DNA of 64,000 bases from JABDJL01 sp963664065 (GTDB lineage: Bacteria; Pseudomonadota; Gammaproteobacteria; Xanthomonadales; SZUA-36), in assembly GCA_963664065.1 (NCBI GenBank), contig OY760942.1, positions 248,001 through 312,000 on the forward strand, in the 5' to 3' direction. Both the position numbers and the translations under genes were made by a program. The notes under the pieces are model-generated. The model was not told the DNA's origin. It did no database searches and worked only from the letters and a program-made list of their open reading frames with translations. Position 1 is the first letter of the stretch. Every line of letters starts with the position of its first letter. This document shows, one piece after another, positions 35,356-44,373 of the stretch.

Positions 35356-37027
35356 ACAAGCCTGGCTCAAGACTCTTGGTCGGCAGGAGAAGCGGTCTGA
35401 ATTCCTTCAATTCGCCACCCCGACATCAAGCACGGAGTTACGCTGCTACAAGGCTCGCGCCCTGATTGACACGGGCAAGGCTGACGGCTTGATGAAGGAA
35501 GCACAATCTTTGTGGACAGCTGGAAAATCACAGCCTCCTGAATGTGACCCGGTTTTTGCCTGGCTGAATAAGACTGGCGGTATTACGCCGACTTTGGCGT
35601 GGGAAAGGATTTACCTGGCAATGGCCGAAGGCAATCCGCATTTTACGCTTTACCTTGCACGTTTTCTCCCTGCACCGGATCGGGTCTGGCTGGAGCGCTG
35701 GCAGGATATGAACAGGGGCGGTTACCGGAAACTTGGCCAGGCGATCAACTGGCCGGACCAGGAAATCACCCGGGAGATAGTGGGTATTTCTCTAAAACGC
35801 TTTGCGCGAGATGATGCGCAGAGCGCCTGGAAGATATTCAGGAAGCTGGACAAGTACTTTAGCTGGCCAGCCAATGCACGGGGGGGATTATCCGGGAAAT
35901 CGCGCTCCAGTCGGCTGTAGCCCTGAGCGATGATGCTCTGGATGTCCTGGCTGCACTGCCCGATTCGCATCGCGATGACCAGGTTCTGCAATGGTGGGCT
36001 CGAGTGGCCCTGGTATCAAAAGAATGGTCTACGCTGGATAGCATAATTGAGCAATTACCGGCAGAGTCACAAGCAGATGGTCGATGGCGTTACTGGCGCG
36101 CAATTGCCCTGGAGAAACTCGGAAAACCCGATCTAGCAATGCTTATTCAGGAATCCCTGTCCAAAGAAGCCAGTTATTACGGTTTTTTAGCGGCTGATAA
36201 TTTGAAAAAACCTTATTCCATCTGCCCGCTAGAGCCAGCTGTCAATCGGCAGGCTATTGATGCTTTGAAGCAACAGGCCGATTTCTCAAGATCATTGGAA
36301 TTACGAGCCGCCGGCCTCGAAGACTGGGCATTGGCTGAATGGTCATTAGCGACAGGACGGCTGGACACCGAAGGGCTGAGAACCGCCGCCGCCCTGGCAG
36401 TGGAAGAGGGTTGGCATGACCGGGCGATTTTCGCTCTCGGAGATAGTGGTGACCGGCAATTTTACGAATGGAGGTTTCCGGTTCTATGGGAACAGGAAGT
36501 TATGCTGGCGTCCGGGCAAAACCGCCTGGATGCTTCGTGGATTCACGGTGTGATGCGCGCTGAAAGTGCTCTTGTTGATTCTGCCCGCTCCCCGGCGGGG
36601 GCCCTGGGCTTAATGCAGATTACACCTGTTACTACCCGTCGATTGGCCCGTCAGCACGGTCTCGCTTACAAGGGGAGCTCCCAATTGGAAGAAGCAGACG
36701 TGAACATCCGGTTTGGCACACTATCTCATGCGGGATTTACTGGACAAATACGGGCAAACCCCGGTGTTGGTTTCGGGGGCATATAACGCCGGACCAGATG
36801 CGGTGGATCGCTGGCTCGATACCAGGCCTGTTGAAGATGCGGCTGTATGGATCGAAACCATTCCCTACTTTGAAACCCGTGATTACATACCAAGGGTGCT
36901 TGCCTTTACCGCCATATACGACTGGCGTTTACAACAGCCCGTAACCAGGGTTTCAAGCAGAATGCCTGGCCTGGATTCTAGTAACATGAAGCCGGTAGAG
37001 ACCGCCGAGGTGATTTGTGAGGCTTAA
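35276..37027 (+). pseudogene. slt: slt, soluble lytic transglycosylase: truncated and twice frameshifted
   Basis: Remnant of a periplasmic Slt70-type murein transglycosylase. The helical superhelix region starts abruptly at about 35290 (PAEIADFLEQHADWAFT); signal peptide, start codon and roughly the first 80-100 residues are missing. The frame runs to a G7 tract (35880-35886), where one base fewer or two more than needed shifts it; the correct frame resumes as IIREIALQSAVALSDD. It breaks again at 36718-36725, where two bases of a CA repeat seem lost (RFGT then HYLMRDLLDKYG). The catalytic domain is otherwise recognisable: MRAESALVDSARSPAGALGLMQ with the catalytic Glu, and SGAYNAGPDAVDRW. Three independent lesions make a functional product very unlikely. 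Confidence 0.88.
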
Positions 37028-37030
37028 GTA

Positions 37031-37969
37031 ATGAAAGTCGTTCTGGTTGGTGGTAGTGGTTTCTTGGGCCGGTACCTGGTGCAGGAACTGGTGGCAGATG
37101 GTCACCGGTGCATGGTGCTTAGCCGCAATACCGACCGCTGCAAGACGTTCAGGCTTGAACCGGGCACCGAACTTGTCCAGGCCGATGTTTACGATCCCAA
37201 AACATTGAGCAAACACTTCGAAGGTGCAGGTGCAATCATCAGCATGGCCGGGATACTCAATGAAAGCGGGTTTGGCGGAAAGGGATTCAGACGGGTGCAT
37301 GTCGAGTTGACTCAATCGATCATTGAAGCCTGCAAAACCGTCGGAGTTCAGCGAATTTTGCACATCAGCGCTCTCAATGCCGGTAAGGGCAGGAGCCATT
37401 ACCTAGCGAGCAAGGGTGAAGCCGAAATCCTGCTAAGTTCGGAACAAGAACTACAGGTCACGATATTGCAACCTGCGGTAATTTTCGGGCGTGGTGACAG
37501 CTTCTTTAACCGCTTTGCAGAACTGCTCAAATGGACGCCGGTTTTGCCGCTGGCCTGTGGTGATTCACGCATGCAACCGGTTTACGCCGGTGATGTTGCG
37601 GCAGTAGCGGCAGCCAGCCTGGGAGACCGGTCCACATTCAGCAGAACTTATGAACTTGGCGGGCCACGCGTGTATACGCTTTTGGAGTTGTTAAAGTTTA
37701 CAGTCGCAACCATGGGCATCAAGAGGTGGGTTTTTGGTTTGCCGAACCTGGCATCAAGGGTCCAGGGTATTTTACTTGGCCTGGTGCCGGGGAAGCCCTT
37801 CTCGCTGGACAATTATCATTCTTTGCAGGAAGAAAACACCACCGGACAAAATGCCCTGGGGTATTTCGGGATTGTGCCGGCAGCGATTGAAACCCTGGTT
37901 CCGGACTACCTTGTGAGCTCCACGCGCCAAAAAAGACTGCGTGAGATCCGGATGCGGGCGAGGCGCTAA
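37031..37969 (+). CDS. NAD(P)-binding atypical SDR, complex I NDUFA9-like
   Basis: A 312-residue Rossmann protein of the atypical short-chain dehydrogenase family. The nucleotide-binding motif VLVGGSGFLGRYLVQEL is at the N-terminus; HISALNAGKGRSHYLASKGEAE replaces the classic YxxxK context with a YxxxK equivalent (YLASK), and VTILQPAVIFGRGDSFFNRF is typical of the NDUFA9 group. Function in bacteria is not established; mitochondrial relatives are accessory complex I subunits, and others bind ubiquinone synthesis enzymes. It begins 3 bases after the slt remnant and overlaps cca by 1 base, so it is co-expressed with cca. Confidence 0.85.
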   Translation: MKVVLVGGSGFLGRYLVQELVADGHRCMVLSRNTDRCKTFRLEPGTELVQADVYDPKTLSKHFEGAGAIISMAGILNESGFGGKGFRRVHVELTQSIIEACKTVGVQRILHISALNAGKGRSHYLASKGEAEILLSSEQELQVTILQPAVIFGRGDSFFNRFAELLKWTPVLPLACGDSRMQPVYAGDVAAVAAASLGDRSTFSRTYELGGPRVYTLLELLKFTVATMGIKRWVFGLPNLASRVQGILLGLVPGKPFSLDNYHSLQEENTTGQNALGYFGIVPAAIETLVPDYLVSSTRQKRLREIRMRARR

Positions 37970-39207
37970 TGTCTTCCAAAACCTACCTGGTAGGTGGTGC
38001 AGTCAGAGATGAATTGCTGGGCCTGGATGTTGCTGAGCGTGACTGGGTAATAACCGGAACCACGCCGGATCAGTTGCTTGAAGCAGGATACAAGCAGGTA
38101 GGCAGCAGTTTTCCGGTATTTATTCACCCGCAAAGCGGTGACGAATATGCTTTAGCCAGGACCGAAAGAAAGCAGGGTCACGGTTACCACGGCTTTAGTG
38201 TTGATTTTGACCCGGGTGTTTCGATTGAAGATGACCTGTTGCGGCGTGACCTTACCATCAATGCCATCGCAAAGGACGAGCAAGGAAACCTGGTCGATCC
38301 TTTTGCTGGCCAGTCGGATATTGAGCAGCGGATTCTCCGTCATGTTTCTCCGGCATTTGCCGAAGACCCGCTGCGCGTATTGCGGGTGGCAAGATTCGCT
38401 GCACGCTTCGCCGGTCTGGGCTTCAGAATTCACGCCGATACCTTGAGCCTAATGCAGGACATCACCCAAGCCGGCGAACTCGAACACCTGGTGGCTGAGC
38501 GCAGCTGGAGCGAGATATTCAAGGCACTGGGAAGTATTCGTCCCAGCGTTTTTCTTTCCACCTTGCGTGCATGTGGTGCGTTGAAGGTTTTGCTGCCCGA
38601 GGTCGACAAGCTATACGGGATACCGCAGGATCCAAGATGGCATCCGGAGATTGATACCGGTCTGCACCTGGACCTGGCGATGGATCTTGCTGCGGCCAGG
38701 GGTTACGGGCCGAAAGTGGTTTTCGCCATCATGCTGCATGATCTTGGCAAGGGCCTGACACCCGAACAGGAACTGCCCGCTCACCATGGGGACGAAAACA
38801 GTGGGCTGCCGCTGGTGAATTCTGTTTGCAAGCGTTTCCGTGTGCCTTCGGCAGTTCAGAAATTGGCCAGCCGTGTATGCGCCGGGCATATACGATGTCA
38901 CCGGGTACTTGAAATGCGCCCGTCGAATGTAATGAAGCTGCTGGAGCAGCTGGACGCAATTCGCCAGAACGACCTGTCAGAGTTTGTACAGGCTTGCGAA
39001 GCAGACTACCTGGGAAGGGAAGGGCTGCAGGATCGTGATTATCCCCAGGGCAGGTTTCTGTTGATGGCGCTAAAGGCTGCATTATCAGTGCAGGCACGGG
39101 ATTTACAGTCCGAGGTACTGGAACAGGGGCCGGAGCTAGGGGAAAAACTAAGGATTGCCAGAATCCAGGCTATCAGTGAGCTTGATCCCCGTCCATATGC
39201 GGGTTAG
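37969..39207 (+). CDS. cca: Multifunctional CCA tRNA nucleotidyltransferase
   Basis: A 412-residue class II enzyme that adds or repairs the 3' CCA of tRNAs. The N-terminal nucleotidyltransferase core has YLVGGAVRDELLGL, the catalytic EYALARTER stretch and RRDLTINAIA; the nucleotide-selecting region is EDPLRVLRVARFAARF. A C-terminal HD domain (HLDLAMDLAA, IMLHDLGKGLTP) marks the long gammaproteobacterial form with phosphatase and phosphodiesterase activity. The ATG overlaps the last base of the upstream stop. The gene is intact, as expected for an essential or near-essential function. Confidence 0.95.
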   Translation: MSSKTYLVGGAVRDELLGLDVAERDWVITGTTPDQLLEAGYKQVGSSFPVFIHPQSGDEYALARTERKQGHGYHGFSVDFDPGVSIEDDLLRRDLTINAIAKDEQGNLVDPFAGQSDIEQRILRHVSPAFAEDPLRVLRVARFAARFAGLGFRIHADTLSLMQDITQAGELEHLVAERSWSEIFKALGSIRPSVFLSTLRACGALKVLLPEVDKLYGIPQDPRWHPEIDTGLHLDLAMDLAAARGYGPKVVFAIMLHDLGKGLTPEQELPAHHGDENSGLPLVNSVCKRFRVPSAVQKLASRVCAGHIRCHRVLEMRPSNVMKLLEQLDAIRQNDLSEFVQACEADYLGREGLQDRDYPQGRFLLMALKAALSVQARDLQSEVLEQGPELGEKLRIARIQAISELDPRPYAG

Positions 39208-39223
39208 CCGGAAAACGCAGGTT

Positions 39224-40408
39224 TCACAAATGGTATCTGAGATCGAGTAAATCAAATCCGCATAAATTCAGGTCCAGGCCGCGGCTCAGGGCCATCACCT
39301 GGAATTTCTCTCCCATCTCTGCGGGCAAGGTCAGGCGCTTTATCTCGGCGGAGAGCACCAGGCGTTTTTTATCCGGCAGATGTTCCAGGCTTTGCAAAAT
39401 TTCCTCCAACCCGGACCCAAGCAGGAACATCGCCTGGTTTGTGTAGGCTGCGCAATCGAGCTCACAGGCATCTGCAGCCTCAGAGACCGCGGTGAAGTCT
39501 ACGAACGCACTGATATCCTGTAGCCCGGGATACCAGAATGGGTTGTCATGTGCCCGGTGGCGGTAATGACAGACAAGGCTTCCATTGTTGCGCTCCGCTG
39601 CGTAATACTCCCGGCGCGGATAGCCGTAGTCAATCAATAGAACGTAACCTTTGCTCAGGCCTGAAACCAGGCCTTTTAGCCAGGCTGAGAGCATCAGTGA
39701 TATTTCAGAGGTGTAACCGTCCGCTAGAGGGACCACTCCATTTCCATTTATCCGTCTAACGGCCTCAATCAGTGATTCCGGGGCTTTTTCGTACGTCCAT
39801 CCAAGCATGTTGTCGCTGAGATCGACCATGGCCCGGAGAACTGTTCCCCGGGAAACCCGAAATCGCTCTACCGGAAGTGCGTCAATGACTTCGTTTGCGA
39901 TTACCACACCTTGCCAGGGCGCCAAAGGCGGCTCGTCCAGCCATTCCACACGTTCCGTCCATTCCGGGTGTGCCGTCCTAATGGATTCGAACTGCAGTTT
40001 TCGCAGGTCCGCGCTTCGTTCCAGAATCAGGTAGCGCGATGGGAAATTGCTGTCATCGAGCGCGCTCAGCAAATCCACGGCCAGCTGGCCGCTCCCTGCA
40101 CCAAGCTCCAGGATGCAATAGTCTTCCATGTCTTTTGCGATCTGCTCGATTTGTCTTGCCAGGCAAAGTGCGAAAACGTTTCCCAGTTCGGGTGCCGTGA
40201 CAAAATCCCCGCCCGCACCGAATTTTTCAAGGCCCGCGTTGTAATATCCCAATCCCGGCTCGTACAAGGCCATTTCCATGTAACGGGAAAACGGCATCGG
40301 GCCATCTGCCCGAATCAGCGAACGGATACGTTCTTCGAGTTCTTCACTGTGTTGCTTGAGCTCAACAGATGGTTGGGGCAGGATGGCCAGGGAATTGTTG
40401 ACAGGCAT
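39224..40408 (-). CDS. SAM-dependent methyltransferase, MidA/NDUFAF7 family
   Basis: A protein of 394 residues. ATG 40408 (MPVNNSLAILPQPS) is chosen; the upstream frame to 40459 runs into the divergent folM gene. Family motifs: PFSRYMEMALYEPGLGYY, the region GDFVTAPELGNVFALCLA, the SAM-binding LELGAGSGQLAVDLL and VIANEVIDALPVERF. In mitochondria NDUFAF7 methylates an Arg of a complex I subunit; the bacterial role is unproven. Convergent with cca (16 bases apart) and divergent from folM with only 14 bases between the start codons, so the two promoters must overlap coding sequence. Confidence 0.87.
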   Translation of the reverse strand: MPVNNSLAILPQPSVELKQHSEELEERIRSLIRADGPMPFSRYMEMALYEPGLGYYNAGLEKFGAGGDFVTAPELGNVFALCLARQIEQIAKDMEDYCILELGAGSGQLAVDLLSALDDSNFPSRYLILERSADLRKLQFESIRTAHPEWTERVEWLDEPPLAPWQGVVIANEVIDALPVERFRVSRGTVLRAMVDLSDNMLGWTYEKAPESLIEAVRRINGNGVVPLADGYTSEISLMLSAWLKGLVSGLSKGYVLLIDYGYPRREYYAAERNNGSLVCHYRHRAHDNPFWYPGLQDISAFVDFTAVSEAADACELDCAAYTNQAMFLLGSGLEEILQSLEHLPDKKRLVLSAEIKRLTLPAEMGEKFQVMALSRGLDLNLCGFDLLDLRYHL

Positions 40409-40422
40409 GGGAATTAGTTTCA

Positions 40423-41175
40423 GTGAGTAAAGACGCAAAGTCCAGAACCTGTACCGCACTGGTTACCGGTGCCGCCCGGCGTATCGGCGCGACTATCGCC
40501 CAAGCCCTGCATGAACGCGGTTGCCGGGTTTTCCTGCACTATCGTTCCAGCGAAGGTGAGGCAGCGGAATTGGCTGATAAACTTAACCGGATTCGTGCTG
40601 ATAGTGCAGTTTTAATGCAGGCCGACCTTTCCATTCCAAACGGGGCGGAGGGCCTGGCTGAACGGTTCAGGGAGCAGGCTGCTCATCTGGATCTGCTGGT
40701 TAATAATGCCTCCCGTTTCTATCCCACACCTGTAGGAGAGGTGACAGGAGAGACCTGGAAAGACCTCATGGGCAGTAATGCCCGGGGCCCGTTTTTTCTT
40801 TCCCAGGCACTGTTGCCGGAGCTCAGAAACGCTCGTGGCGCAATTATCAATATCCTGGATATCCATGCCGAAAGGCCCATGCGCAGGCACACCCTGTACT
40901 GCATGTCGAAATCTGCCCTGGCGATGATGACGCTTTCTTTGGCAAGGGAACTTGGCCCCGACATTCGTGTGAACGGGGTCTCACCTGGCGCCATTATGTG
41001 GCCCGAAAACGAGCTTTCCCAAAGCGTAAAGGATTACATACTGGAACGGACCGTGATGAAGAAAACCGGATCACCCGAAGACATTGCCGGGGCGGTGGTA
41101 TTTCTCGGCCTGGATGCGTCTTATGTTACAGGCCAGATCCTGGCAGTGGATGGTGGCCGCAGCCTGAATATTTAG
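40423..41175 (+). CDS. Pteridine reductase-like short-chain dehydrogenase (FolM type)
   Basis: A 250-residue classical SDR. The dinucleotide-binding motif is TGAARRIGATIAQAL, with the Arg-Arg typical of pteridine reductases (TGAAKRIG class); NNASRF is the NNAS motif, and YCMSKSAL carries catalytic Tyr and Lys. The C-terminus (YVTGQILAVDGGRSL) is standard. FolM reduces dihydromonapterin or dihydrofolate. folK and folB lie about 1.2 kb away on the other strand, which supports a pterin role. The start is GTG 40423, in the order of relatives; no strong ribosome site. Confidence 0.85.
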   Translation: MSKDAKSRTCTALVTGAARRIGATIAQALHERGCRVFLHYRSSEGEAAELADKLNRIRADSAVLMQADLSIPNGAEGLAERFREQAAHLDLLVNNASRFYPTPVGEVTGETWKDLMGSNARGPFFLSQALLPELRNARGAIINILDIHAERPMRRHTLYCMSKSALAMMTLSLARELGPDIRVNGVSPGAIMWPENELSQSVKDYILERTVMKKTGSPEDIAGAVVFLGLDASYVTGQILAVDGGRSLNI

Positions 41176-41190
41176 GGGTGAGGTTTCTTT

Positions 41191-42269
41191 TCACTCAGTG
41201 TTCAGGGCTTCGCAAAGCGCCGAGTTTTCCGCCAGTGCGCGCGTGATCGTAAATTGACCGGACTCTCCTGCCGAGGGAAAGTCAAATTCAGCCGTGGCCT
41301 CGTTACAGTTATTGAAGTCCAGGTTGATCGTGCCGTAGTTGGTATCCTGGCTTGGCAGAGGCACAGATGCGTTGAATATGCCACCCGAGGTCAGCTCTGC
41401 TTTCAGTTGCGCGCTTTTACCGCTGTAAGGACCGACAGCTGTTGCCCAGCGCTGGTCAGCGGCCCCGAACACTGCCGGTGTGCCCATCGGTGGTGGCACC
41501 GTATCGAAAGTGAACCAGGCCAGGAAAATAATCCCAAGGTCCGGGTAGACCGTGATAAACATTCCCTGTTTATCCGCTTCGGCATTGACCCAGGCATCAT
41601 TCATTCCAGCATTGATAGCGAAGGTATCACCGTGATCCGCTTCGTGCTCTTCGGTTGTGATCGATGTCACGTTTCCCTGGTATGTACCCGTCGTGCAAAT
41701 TCCGCCACCACCGGTGATTCCCGAACAAGGGATGCCATCTCCCGGCACGCGCCAAACGACAAAGCATGCTGCAGTATCGAACATGGACGGGTCTATCACT
41801 TCGGGATAATTTAAATGGTCATCCAGAACGGTACCGTCGTCCCTGACAAAAACGACGCTGTATTCTTCTACTACATAACCCTCATATTCAACTGTTTCGG
41901 TGCTTCCGATCGCCCTGACTTCCAGCTCATCGCCGACTACCCCGTAGCCATCCAGGATCTTCGTTGCAATGTTTCTGGCCTATTCGGTGCGCACTCCTCC
42001 TTCGAGTGGGTAAATATCCAGCTCAAAACTGCCGTTATCAGCGAATTTGGCCTGGCTCCAATAGCTGGTTTCGATATTTTCGATGGGGTCTGATTCAATC
42101 ACATGCCTTCGCATTGTGAATTTGAAGTCAAGGGAATCGATGGGCAGAGGGCTTCGTGGCAGGAAAATGTTGCATTCGAATACCTGCACTGGGGATGCAA
42201 ATACGGGAATGCAGGAAAATATACTTATGGCGCACAACAAAAGCCTGAAAATTTCCCCGTGTTTTTCAT
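41191..42269 (-). pseudogene. Secreted beta-domain protein with in-frame amber codon
   Basis: One minus-strand frame (42240-41191) encodes about 349 residues broken by TAG at 41980-41982 (GGVRTE-stop-ARNIATKIL). Downstream lies the C-terminal module found in many secreted proteins of uncultured gammaproteobacteria: MNDAWVNAEADKQGMFITVYP, IIFLAWFTFD, RWATAVGPYSG and a final CEAL. The M14 peptidase at 53-56 kb carries two related modules. At the 5' end the hydrophobic leader (LCAISIFSCIPVFAS) has only a TTG (42240). An ATG at 42269 would give MKNTGKFSGF joined to that leader if one T were added to the T4 run, so the signal peptide may be frameshifted too. Function unknown. Confidence 0.68.
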
Positions 42270-42317
42270 GGGGCCAATGTTACCGTTTACGGCTCAAGTG
42301 CGACAGTATTCGGATGC

Positions 42318-42851
42318 TCAGGCGTCACCTGGATTGTTCACCACTCGTCGTGACCGGAAATCGAGAAAACCCGGATCCAGCAAAATCAATCCGGCACCCG
42401 CCCAGTCGCCCTTGGCCCACAATTCATTGTAGGTCAATCCTTCAACAGGGTGCCTGAGGTCCGGTGCAATATCGGCCAGCGGTTTGAGCACGTGAGCAAA
42501 ATGTACGATTTCGGCCCGGGGTAATTTGAGGCCGCCTGAATCGATCACGAGGTCATCATAAAGCAGGATATCGATATCCAGTGTTCTGTCAGACCACTTG
42601 GGTGCATCACGATTCCGGCCATGGGATTCTTCCAGCGTGCGCAGGTAGTGGCGCAATTCCTGCGGTTTGAGTTCTGTCTGTACCCGGGCAACAAGATTGA
42701 TGAAATCATCGCCTTCAAAGCCAACGGATTTACTGCGGTAGATCGGGGATATCCCTGCATCGCCAAAGCGGTGGATCAGTGCGTGGACAGCAATCTTAAT
42801 GTGGCGCTTCGCGTCCACGTTGCTGCCCAGGCCAAGGTAGGCGGTTTTCAC
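42318..42851 (-). CDS. folK: 6-hydroxymethyl-7,8-dihydropterin pyrophosphokinase
   Basis: A 177-residue kinase that transfers pyrophosphate from ATP to hydroxymethyl-dihydropterin in folate synthesis. Landmarks: AYLGLGSNVDAKRHI, FINLVARVQTELKPQEL, the signature DRTLDIDILLYDD and LPRAEIVHFAHVLKPLADIAP. The start overlaps the folB stop by 4 bases (ATGA), so FolB and FolK, consecutive enzymes of the pathway, are translationally coupled. The C-terminal 20 residues beyond the core are not conserved. Confidence 0.94.
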   Translation of the reverse strand: MKTAYLGLGSNVDAKRHIKIAVHALIHRFGDAGISPIYRSKSVGFEGDDFINLVARVQTELKPQELRHYLRTLEESHGRNRDAPKWSDRTLDIDILLYDDLVIDSGGLKLPRAEIVHFAHVLKPLADIAPDLRHPVEGLTYNELWAKGDWAGAGLILLDPGFLDFRSRRVVNNPGDA

Positions 42852-43213
42852 TCTCCGCTGTTACCCCGTTCGATGACCACGCCCACGGCACTGGACCCGC
42901 GCACAGCGCCTGGCTTGCTGAGTTTCAGGCGCAGCCAATGGACCGGGAATTCTGCAAGCACAACACGGGCACATTCCCCGGCCAGTGCCTCAACGAGCTG
43001 GTAGTCACTGTTTTCGACAAGGCTGATCAGTCGCTTGGAAACCGCCTTGTAATCCAGAGTGTCGGCGATTGAATCTGTTTCTGCTGCCCGGCTGATATCA
43101 AAACCCATTTCGAGGTTTAGAGAGACGGTCTGGGTAATTTCCCTTTCCCAGTCAAAGATCCCGATGATGGTTTGTATTCGCAGGTCTTCAATAAAAACTC
43201 GGTCCATGGTCAT
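42848..43213 (-). CDS. folB: Dihydroneopterin aldolase
   Basis: A 121-residue enzyme that cleaves dihydroneopterin to hydroxymethyl-dihydropterin, supplying FolK. The N-terminus DRVFIEDLRIQTIIGIFDWERE, the middle TLDYKAVSKRLISLVENS and the catalytic region QLVEALAGECARVVL, followed by LKLSKPGAVRGSSAVGV with a conserved Lys, are all of the family type. It starts within the tsaD stop codon (TAATG) and overlaps folK, so tsaD-folB-folK is one translational chain. Confidence 0.94.
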   Translation of the reverse strand: MTMDRVFIEDLRIQTIIGIFDWEREITQTVSLNLEMGFDISRAAETDSIADTLDYKAVSKRLISLVENSDYQLVEALAGECARVVLAEFPVHWLRLKLSKPGAVRGSSAVGVVIERGNSGE

Positions 43214-44238
43214 TAGCCAATTCCTTCAATGTTCTGTACCTCACCAAGGGGCCAGCGTGCGCGTGCCGTGATGCCCAGTTGTTCGTGCTGCCCTGCCAGC
43301 AGTCTTTGACAGCCGGCAAAAGCAATCATCGCACCATTGTCAGTGCAAAATTCCAACCTGGGAAAGAATACTTTCCAGTGACATTTACGCCCTGCCTCCC
43401 GCAGATTCTCACGCAAAGCGAGGTTGGCGCCGACACCCCCGGCTACCACCAGGCTGTTCGCACGTGATTCCTGCATGGCCCGTCGACACTTGATAACCAA
43501 GGTCTCGGCCACGGCTTTTTGAAAACCAGCAGCAATATCTGCCCTGGCTGATTCATCCCCTACGTTGTTCAGCCATAAATTCCGGGTATGGGTTTTCAGC
43601 CCGCTAAAACTGAAATCAAGTCCGGGCCGGTCTGTCATCGGGCGCGGGAATTTGAAACGGTTTGCATCTCCGGATTCGGCAAACAGGGCCAATGCCGGTC
43701 CGCCGGGGTAGCCAAGACCCAGCAGCTTAGCTGTCTTGTCGAACGCCTCGCCTGCCGCATCATCCAGCGTCTCACCCAAAATCCGGTATTTACCCAGGGC
43801 CTGGACTTCGACCAGCATGGTGTGACCGCCGGAAACGAGCAATGCTACAAAAGGAAAATCGGGCGGATCTGTCTCAAGCATGGGCGCCAGCAAGTGACCC
43901 TCCATGTGATGAACCGCAATTGCCGGGCATCCCAGGGCAAATGCCAGCGCCCGTCCTACCGCAGCACCAACCAGCAGGGCGCCGATCAGTCCGGGACCGG
44001 CAGTAAAGGCAACGCCATCGATTTGCATTCGTTCCAGGCCGGCCTGGTTCAGACATTCATTGAGCAACGGAAGCAGTTTCCTCACGTGATCCCTGCTTGC
44101 GAGCTCAGGCACAACACCGCCATATTCAGCGTGCAATGCAACCTGGCTGTACAGTGTGTGAGCCAGCAGACCGCGGTCGCTGTCATACACCGCGATGCCG
44201 GTCTCATCACAGGAAGTTTCTATACCCAGAACACGCAT
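43213..44238 (-). CDS. tsaD: tRNA N6-adenosine threonylcarbamoyltransferase
   Basis: A 341-residue ASKHA-fold metalloenzyme that transfers the threonylcarbamoyl group onto A37 of ANN-decoding tRNAs. I start at ATG 44238 (MRVLGIETSCDETG), the universal N-terminus; the 45 codons open upstream show no similarity. Metal-binding HHMEGH is present (AVHHMEGHLLAP), as are LVSGGHTMLVE, GEAFDKTAKLLGLGYPGGP and VAGGVGANLALRE. It works with TsaC (25128-25691). It is divergent from the macromolecular synthesis operon with ggt in between, a variant of the usual tsaD/rpsU arrangement. Confidence 0.96.
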   Translation of the reverse strand: MRVLGIETSCDETGIAVYDSDRGLLAHTLYSQVALHAEYGGVVPELASRDHVRKLLPLLNECLNQAGLERMQIDGVAFTAGPGLIGALLVGAAVGRALAFALGCPAIAVHHMEGHLLAPMLETDPPDFPFVALLVSGGHTMLVEVQALGKYRILGETLDDAAGEAFDKTAKLLGLGYPGGPALALFAESGDANRFKFPRPMTDRPGLDFSFSGLKTHTRNLWLNNVGDESARADIAAGFQKAVAETLVIKCRRAMQESRANSLVVAGGVGANLALRENLREAGRKCHWKVFFPRLEFCTDNGAMIAFAGCQRLLAGQHEQLGITARARWPLGEVQNIEGIG

Positions 44239-44373
44239 GGCTGTCCAGAACTTAAAGCCTTTATCGGAAAACGGGAATTGTAATCCAAGGATGGCCGTAT
44301 TGCCCTCCTGCATTGCAGCTGCGCAGGTTAAAATGTGAAGATTCAGGGCACAGCAATAATGCGGGGATAACAT

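Noticed and set aside
20784..42269. Reassignment of TAG to an amino acid, suggested by two genes with in-frame amber codons
   Set aside because: TAG ends uppP, ntrC, dtd, hemF and dctQ exactly where the proteins should end, so it works as a stop in this genome. Partial suppression remains possible but has no support here.
44239..44373. A 45-residue N-terminal extension of TsaD
   Set aside because: The universal TsaD start MRVLGIETSCDETG lies at 44238, and the upstream residues show no similarity to the family.
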